A stretch of DNA of 8,093 bases from an uncultured Oscillospiraceae bacterium (lineage in GTDB: Bacteria; Bacillota; Clostridia; Oscillospirales; Ruminococcaceae). The notes below the pieces were generated by a model, which searched no databases, was not told the origin of the DNA, and saw nothing but the letters and a program-made list of their open reading frames with translations. Position numbers and translations under genes: made by a program. The DNA lies in assembly GCA_934457235.1 (NCBI GenBank), contig CAKSHT010000100.1:1-8093 (forward strand), given 5' to 3'. Within the stretch, counting starts at the first letter, position 1; each line of letters starts with the position of its first letter. Shown one piece after another: positions 4,349-8,093 of this stretch.

Positions 4349-6406
4349 TTATCTGCGATTTGCTCTGAATAATGCAGCAAACACAAGTCCTGCCACGATA
4401 ACTCCCGCGCTGACGAGCAGAGTAACGATTCCATCTGAGTTCCCGGTGCTTGCTGTATCGGTACTGCTGACCGGGAAATTCTGCTGTCCGTTTCCGCCGA
4501 ATCCGCCGGGACGAAAGTTACTTCGGTCATTCGCAGCGGCTTCCGCTTCTGACGTGGACTGCTCCTCCGATGTCTGCGGAGCGCTTTCAGTGCCGCCAGT
4601 TATGGCGTTCGCGGGGAGTTCCATGCCGGGAAATGCGCCACCGCCCTGCGGTCTGGTATCCTGAGAACTGCCCTGCGAAACTGATGTACTGCCGTCTGCG
4701 GAGGTGTCCGGAAGCTCCGGCGGAGTCTGGTTTTCGCCGTCCTGCGGGGTCTGCACTCCATCCGGCGGGTTTCCCGGAAATCCGCCGAAATCGTCGTTCT
4801 TATTTCCGGGAGCGGCGTTCTCATTACGCGCGCCACCGCCGCCCATTCCTCCCATAATGGAAATATCAATTCCGGAGGTGTCGATAAGCGCGTCCGATGA
4901 TGTCTGTGCGCTGTCGGTTGATGGTATCGTGCCGTCAAGCTGTCCGGATACGCTCTCTGCACGGAGCTGTACTACTTGAACAAGCATTTCAGCCGCTGCG
5001 TTATACTCATCATAGGTGTAAAACGCGTTCGGGTCGGTGTTTACAAGTTCGTCTATCTGGCTTCTTATGTGGTCGTAAGTCTGTTGGAACACACCGCCGA
5101 CGACGTACTCATCACAGAGTATCCGGAGATATTCGTGATATTTGGCGAGATATTCCTCGTTCTCAAGGATAGCGTCAAAGAACTGCGTTCCGGAAAACGG
5201 CGTGTCTATGGCGTCGTTTACAGCGGTGGAGGATGTTCCGTTCATTCCGCCGAACGAAAGATTATAGTCCCATGGGATAATGTTCAGCTTTCCGCCGCTC
5301 TCATACAGATAATAGTTATGCGCCATGTTTCCGCTCAGGCTGTCGAGATTGACGACAAATTCATGCGCCGCCATATATTTCAGCAAATTGTCGATATCAA
5401 GGTACTTTTCAAGTTCAGTGCCGTCTGCGGCTGCTTTCAGCGCTTCAACCACGCGCTTGTGATCCGACTTGCTGGTACTGCTCACTTCCCCGTCCCAGAT
5501 ATCAGAATAGCTGTCAAGCTCGTCGTCCGTGTAATTCAGATCAGAGCCGCCGGAACTTCCAAAACCTCCGCCGGGCATACCGCCGCGGTTCTGTTTCGTA
5601 TCGTTCGGCTGGTCGGTGTTCTCAGCGCTGTCCTCGTCGTTCTGCGATTTCTCTGGAGGTGTGAAATTTCCAAAGCCGTTATCGCCGTCGGTCTGCTCCG
5701 GGGGCGTGAAGTCCCCGAAATCGGGCATTTCAGCGTTATCCTGCTTTTTATCGTCTTTGCCTCCGCCGCCCATCTGCATGGAGTCCGGCTTGTAAAGCGC
5801 ACCGCTTTCAGTGCCGTAGTTTCTCATAATGAAGCTGTCCTCTACCGCCTCGAGCGCAAGGTACACTCCCCAGTACTCGCCGTTTACCGATATCTTCGCA
5901 TAATTGTAAAGGGAGCAGTCGGCACCGAGGTACGCGAACATATCATAGGCTATCGCCTCTTTCATGTTGGTGGCGTCGGCATAGTTGTTATTAAGTATCA
6001 GCTTATCCAGACCGAAGCAGGTCTGACCGTCGATATAGTGGTCGAACTCCAGTTTGAAGCTGTAACGGTCGGTGGTGGGGTCGTTCACGATGGAGGAAAG
6101 GCTGGTGTTGCCCTTAGGCCGTATGGCAACGCTGTAAAACGTCGTTCCGTTCACTACCACATCACATTTACTGTATTCCTCGGCGGCGGCATTGTCAAGC
6201 ATATCCTGCCAGTCGTCCTCGTCCATAAGGATATCCACCGTCATTATGCTGTCGTGGTCAAAAAGCCTGCTCTCGTACTGCATGGAAACTCCGCCGTCTG
6301 CTCCGGCAAACACCGTGCCGGAGAATACGCTCAGCAGCAGGCAGACTGCAAGCGCAGCAGCTATTGCGGCAATTGCAATGCGATCCGCGGTTTTGGTTCC
6401 TAGCAC
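4349..6406 (-). CDS. CotH-family kinase, secreted and membrane-anchored
   Basis: This 685-residue CotH-domain protein belongs to the atypical kinase family whose Bacillus member phosphorylates spore coat proteins. Residues 9-34 form a signal peptide with a likely cut after VFA (34). Residues 658-680 are a membrane segment followed by RANRR, so the body should face outside with a short inner tail. The kinase-like domain shows RPKGNTS at 96-102, NGEYWGVYL at 175-183 with Glu186, NLDSLSGN at 353-360 followed by HNYYLYE, and PWDYNLSFG at 378-386. The Asp residues of the last two segments are the likely catalytic and metal-binding positions. Residues 212-297 are a low-complexity insertion with the near-repeat FGDFTPPEQ / FGNFTPPEK, and 517-655 is a Gly/Pro/Ser/Thr/Asp-rich stalk. 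The start is GTG at 6406, with AGGAGG 6 nt upstream, 11 nt after the DUF4956 stop. Target and phosphate donor are unknown. Confidence 0.88.
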   Translation of the reverse strand: MLGTKTADRIAIAAIAAALAVCLLLSVFSGTVFAGADGGVSMQYESRLFDHDSIMTVDILMDEDDWQDMLDNAAAEEYSKCDVVVNGTTFYSVAIRPKGNTSLSSIVNDPTTDRYSFKLEFDHYIDGQTCFGLDKLILNNNYADATNMKEAIAYDMFAYLGADCSLYNYAKISVNGEYWGVYLALEAVEDSFIMRNYGTESGALYKPDSMQMGGGGKDDKKQDNAEMPDFGDFTPPEQTDGDNGFGNFTPPEKSQNDEDSAENTDQPNDTKQNRGGMPGGGFGSSGGSDLNYTDDELDSYSDIWDGEVSSTSKSDHKRVVEALKAAADGTELEKYLDIDNLLKYMAAHEFVVNLDSLSGNMAHNYYLYESGGKLNIIPWDYNLSFGGMNGTSSTAVNDAIDTPFSGTQFFDAILENEEYLAKYHEYLRILCDEYVVGGVFQQTYDHIRSQIDELVNTDPNAFYTYDEYNAAAEMLVQVVQLRAESVSGQLDGTIPSTDSAQTSSDALIDTSGIDISIMGGMGGGGARNENAAPGNKNDDFGGFPGNPPDGVQTPQDGENQTPPELPDTSADGSTSVSQGSSQDTRPQGGGAFPGMELPANAITGGTESAPQTSEEQSTSEAEAAANDRSNFRPGGFGGNGQQNFPVSSTDTASTGNSDGIVTLLVSAGVIVAGLVFAALFRANRR

Positions 6407-6417
6407 GACGCACCTCC

Positions 6418-7089
6418 TCAGGACATGTATTCGCCGTTGTAGCTTACAAGCGCCGCGTTAGTCACTCCGTCGAGCTGGATAAGGCTGTTCACGAAATCTG
6501 TGGAGCTTCCGCTTATCTTGACTTCTGCCGTAAGCTCAATACCGCCTGCATTGACGGATTTGCTCTTTACAACGAGGCGCTTCACGGAATGTGAAACGAG
6601 ATCCAGCACCGCCTTTTCCGCTTTGTCATTCTCGGCGTTTATCACGACGATATACGGAGTTTCAATATGTTTTCTGTTTGCGATAATAATGAGCACCACT
6701 CCGATGATAACAGAACCTGCGATGGCAAGCGGTATCATTCCCGCACCGATAACAATTCCCGCGGCAATAGCCCAGAACAGAAATACTATTTCCATCGGCT
6801 CCTTAATAGCCGTTCGGAATCTGACGATCGAAAGAGCGCCGACCATACCGAGGGAAAGCACGACGTTAGAAGTCACAGCCATTATCACAAGCGTAGTCAC
6901 CATTGAAAGCCCGATAAGCGAGAGCGCAAATCCCGTGGAGTACATCACGCCCGTGAATGTCTTTTTATACACAAGGAATATGAAAAGTCCGAGAGCCAGC
7001 GCAAAGGCAAGACCGATAATGGTATCAAGCACTGAAAATTCCGTCACGCTCTCAAGAAAGCTGGATTTAAAAACATCGCTGAATGTCAT
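6418..7089 (-). CDS. DUF4956 membrane protein
   Basis: This 223-residue integral membrane protein carries the DUF4956 core SLGMVGALSIVRFRTAIKEP at 79-98, the most conserved part of the family. Membrane segments are visible at about 20-41, 51-72, 101-116 and 117-137, with the conserved Arg-rich segment between the second and third. A soluble C-terminal region of about 80 residues (142-223) alternates strands and helices and ends in a VTNAALVSYNGE strand, suggesting a small ferredoxin-like regulatory domain on the cytoplasmic side. ATG at 7089 is preceded by GGAGG at about 6 nt. It begins 12 nt after the VTC-domain gene and ends 11 nt before the CotH gene, so translation of the three is likely coupled. 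The family's biochemical role is not established. Its constant partner, a VTC-type polymerase, suggests a membrane subunit that docks or channels polyphosphate, but this is inference. Confidence 0.9.
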   Translation of the reverse strand: MTFSDVFKSSFLESVTEFSVLDTIIGLAFALALGLFIFLVYKKTFTGVMYSTGFALSLIGLSMVTTLVIMAVTSNVVLSLGMVGALSIVRFRTAIKEPMEIVFLFWAIAAGIVIGAGMIPLAIAGSVIIGVVLIIIANRKHIETPYIVVINAENDKAEKAVLDLVSHSVKRLVVKSKSVNAGGIELTAEVKISGSSTDFVNSLIQLDGVTNAALVSYNGEYMS

Positions 7090-7101
7090 TGTAAACCTCC
7101 G

Positions 7102-7788
7102 TTATCCGTATCTGCGGCAGGCTCCGTATTTTGAAAATGCCTGCTGTCTTAATCCGTCCGTCTGAATTATGTCCGATATTATCCCAGGGAGGAAATCGTC
7201 ATACTTGACCTCCATTATCATCTCGCCCGGTTCATCGCAGGCGCTGATGCCATTTCGGTTTCCGAGCAGCTCCTGGCTGAACATTGTGGTACGCACGTTC
7301 ATGTCGAACGTTACGCGGACGTTTCCCGGTCCGTAGATGTACGGCTCCCGCTCGTAGCTGACAAGCACCCTGGGTTTCAGAAGCTGCGTCTGCATTTTGC
7401 TGAGAAGTTCTGACATAAGTGCGCCGCGTCCCTTGATTCCGTATATATCTCCGGAAAGTATCCTCCGGCAGTCGTCGTATGAAATACGTTCAGCGCATTT
7501 CATGCAGAGTCCGTGGTGCTTGATCTTCTTTTCAAGCGTCAGACTTCGGATATCGTCGTTATAATATCGTATGCGGAACTTTTCCCGCTGGGATACTCCG
7601 TTGACCTTTTCGCGAAGTGCCTTGTCATCGCAGTTATCGAAGTATATACTGTGTATCGCATACCTTCCGCCCGCGTCTGTGTGCGGGTCAGGCTTCATTA
7701 CAAGGCTCAGTCTGCTCCGCAGGGCAAGGAAATCGGAATAGCCTATCGAATACTTCAGCTCATGCCTGTATCTCGGCTGTTTTTCCAT
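7102..7788 (-). CDS. VTC-domain polyphosphate polymerase
   Basis: This 228-residue protein is a stand-alone VTC domain, the triphosphate-tunnel fold that in yeast Vtc4 makes polyphosphate from ATP. The tunnel residues are all present in order: RHELK at 8-12 (ExK motif), REKFRIR at 68-74, LEKKIK at 85-90, RVLVSYERE at 140-148, RVTFDMNVR at 158-166, MEVKYDD at 192-198 with the metal-binding Glu193, and Lys220 near the end. No membrane segment or signal is seen, so it should be cytosolic and probably held at the membrane by the DUF4956 partner. ATG at 7788 is preceded by AGGAG at 7 nt. It is the first gene of the three-gene operon. Triphosphatases such as CYTH proteins share the fold, but the length and motif set fit the VTC family better. 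Whether it really makes polyphosphate is inferred from family. Confidence 0.9.
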   Translation of the reverse strand: MEKQPRYRHELKYSIGYSDFLALRSRLSLVMKPDPHTDAGGRYAIHSIYFDNCDDKALREKVNGVSQREKFRIRYYNDDIRSLTLEKKIKHHGLCMKCAERISYDDCRRILSGDIYGIKGRGALMSELLSKMQTQLLKPRVLVSYEREPYIYGPGNVRVTFDMNVRTTMFSQELLGNRNGISACDEPGEMIMEVKYDDFLPGIISDIIQTDGLRQQAFSKYGACRRYG

Positions 7789-7817
7789 GGCGTTTCTCCT
7801 TTCGTGTTTATGTTAGA

Positions 7818-7823
7818 ATTTTA
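7818..7823 (-). promoter_or_regulatory. Candidate -10 box of the VTC operon
   Basis: TAAAAT on the minus strand lies about 30 bp upstream of the VTC-domain start codon. No good -35 hexamer is found at the proper distance. Instead the two nearest TGAAAT repeats (7835-7851) occupy the -35 position, the layout of an activator-dependent promoter. TAACAT at 7810-7815 is an alternative -10. Confidence 0.4.
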
Positions 7824-7834
7824 CCGCCGCAAGC

Positions 7835-7874
7835 TGAAATCCACCTGAAATTCAATCTGAAATTAACGTGAAAT
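7835..7874. promoter_or_regulatory. Array of four TGAAAT repeats upstream of the VTC operon
   Basis: TGAAAT occurs at 7835-7840, 7846-7851, 7858-7863 and 7869-7874, with start-to-start steps of 11, 12 and 11 bp, so all copies face the same side of the helix. Three copies are CTGAAAT. Direct repeats at 11-bp spacing overlapping the -35 region are the classic binding layout for OmpR-family response regulators such as PhoB/PhoP. CTGAAAT matches the enterobacterial PhoB half-site CTGTCAT at 5 of 7 positions. The regulator itself is not in this window. Confidence 0.55.
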
Positions 7875-7888
7875 TTTACAAAAATTTA

Positions 7889-8060
7889 ACCTGTCGTATC
7901 CGACAAGTCTGATTGTTGAAAAAGTAACCTATCACAGGCTGTTGAGAAGCCTTCAGATTCTAGGAAGCGGCATTTCAGCTAGGCTTTCTGCCTGCTGAAA
8001 TGCCGCTGACGACGAAGATGAGGGTTTATCAACAGTCTGACCTGCCGGGATACGACAGGT
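7889..8060. mobile_element. MITE-like palindromic element
   Basis: The ends are inverted repeats: ACCTGTCGTATCC at 7889-7901 matches the complement of 8048-8060 at all 13 positions. After a 1-nt shift the match continues for 18 more positions with 14 identities, ending in TGTTGA. The centre holds a second, stronger palindrome at 7966-8007. The element is about 172 bp and codes for nothing. Size and structure fit a non-autonomous miniature transposable element. A clean target-site duplication is not seen: ATTTA lies directly outside the left end but five bases outside the right end. An intergenic palindromic repeat of another type is possible. Confidence 0.6.
7966..8007. repeat. Internal 14-bp perfect inverted repeat with extended stem
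   Basis: AGCGGCATTTCAGC at 7966-7979 and its complement at 7994-8007 form a perfect 14-bp stem. After one bulged T it continues with AGGC/GCCT and closes with loop TTTCT, giving 18 bp in all. There is no T-tract on either side, so it is not an intrinsic terminator. It is the core of the MITE-like element. Confidence 0.85.
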
Positions 8061-8093
8061 CAGAGATTTATACAGTTACTTTAAATATTACAC

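Noticed and set aside
4976..6403. Plus-strand open frame of 475 codons opposite the CotH gene
   Set aside because: It is an antisense shadow: the minus strand has clear CotH motifs, signal peptide and a strong ribosome binding site, while the plus-strand translation is Val/Arg-rich without a recognisable domain.
6500..7165. Plus-strand frame of 221 codons opposite DUF4956
   Set aside because: Antisense shadow of a hydrophobic membrane protein gene; no start signal.
1488..7946. A shared 12-mer (CAGGCTGTTGAG) between the 1390-1569 region and the MITE-like element, in opposite orientation
   Set aside because: A 12-bp match somewhere in an 8-kb window on either strand is expected by chance, and the match does not extend.
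1..8093. CRISPR array, tRNA or rRNA genes
   Set aside because: No regularly spaced repeats with spacers and no tRNA- or rRNA-like sequence were found; the only regular repeats are the four TGAAAT copies, too short and close for CRISPR.

Overview
The window looks like a chromosomal segment from a low-to-mid-GC anaerobic Firmicute of the gut Clostridia, most like a Ruminococcus-type Oscillospiraceae member. This rests on the class III fructose-1,6-bisphosphatase, the CotH / DUF4956 / VTC-domain gene trio, strong AGGAGG-type ribosome binding sites and near-consensus sigma-A promoters. The taxonomy is inferred from gene content, not from a marker gene. Every protein-coding gene I can support lies on the minus strand, so transcription runs from high to low coordinates; the only plus-strand unit is a probable non-coding RNA.

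Reading from the right, in the direction of transcription: 7889-8060 is a MITE-like imperfect palindrome. Next to it is an array of four TGAAAT repeats at one-helical-turn spacing, which looks like an operator for an OmpR/PhoB-family regulator. The array lies directly upstream of a tightly packed three-gene operon: a VTC-domain polyphosphate polymerase (7102-7788), a DUF4956 membrane protein (6418-7089) and a secreted, membrane-anchored CotH-family kinase (4349-6406). Gaps between these genes are 11-12 nt. The trio suggests a membrane-associated polyphosphate or phosphotransfer system, and the operator-like array hints at phosphate-type or other two-component control.

The 400-base gap at 3949-4348 holds back-to-back divergent promoters. 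One drives fbp leftward. The other (TTGACA) drives an apparently non-coding plus-strand RNA of about 170-180 nt that ends at a perfect 10-bp GC-rich terminator hairpin. fbp (2017-3948) is followed after 30 nt by acylphosphatase (1711-1986) and a perfect 13-bp terminator, forming a two-gene unit for central metabolism and acyl-phosphate turnover.

The 707-base gap at 1004-1710 contains three sigma-A promoters in the same direction, each with a 17-bp spacer and a TATAAT -10. It also holds a small GC-rich relic of an ABC transporter ATPase gene, a possible short structured RNA, and a possible short promoter-to-terminator unit with a palindrome at its start site. The last promoter drives a 300-residue stand-alone protein resembling peptidase U32 (101-1003). 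This is followed after 32 nt by the first 22 codons of a Gfo/Idh/MocA-family oxidoreductase that runs off the left edge.
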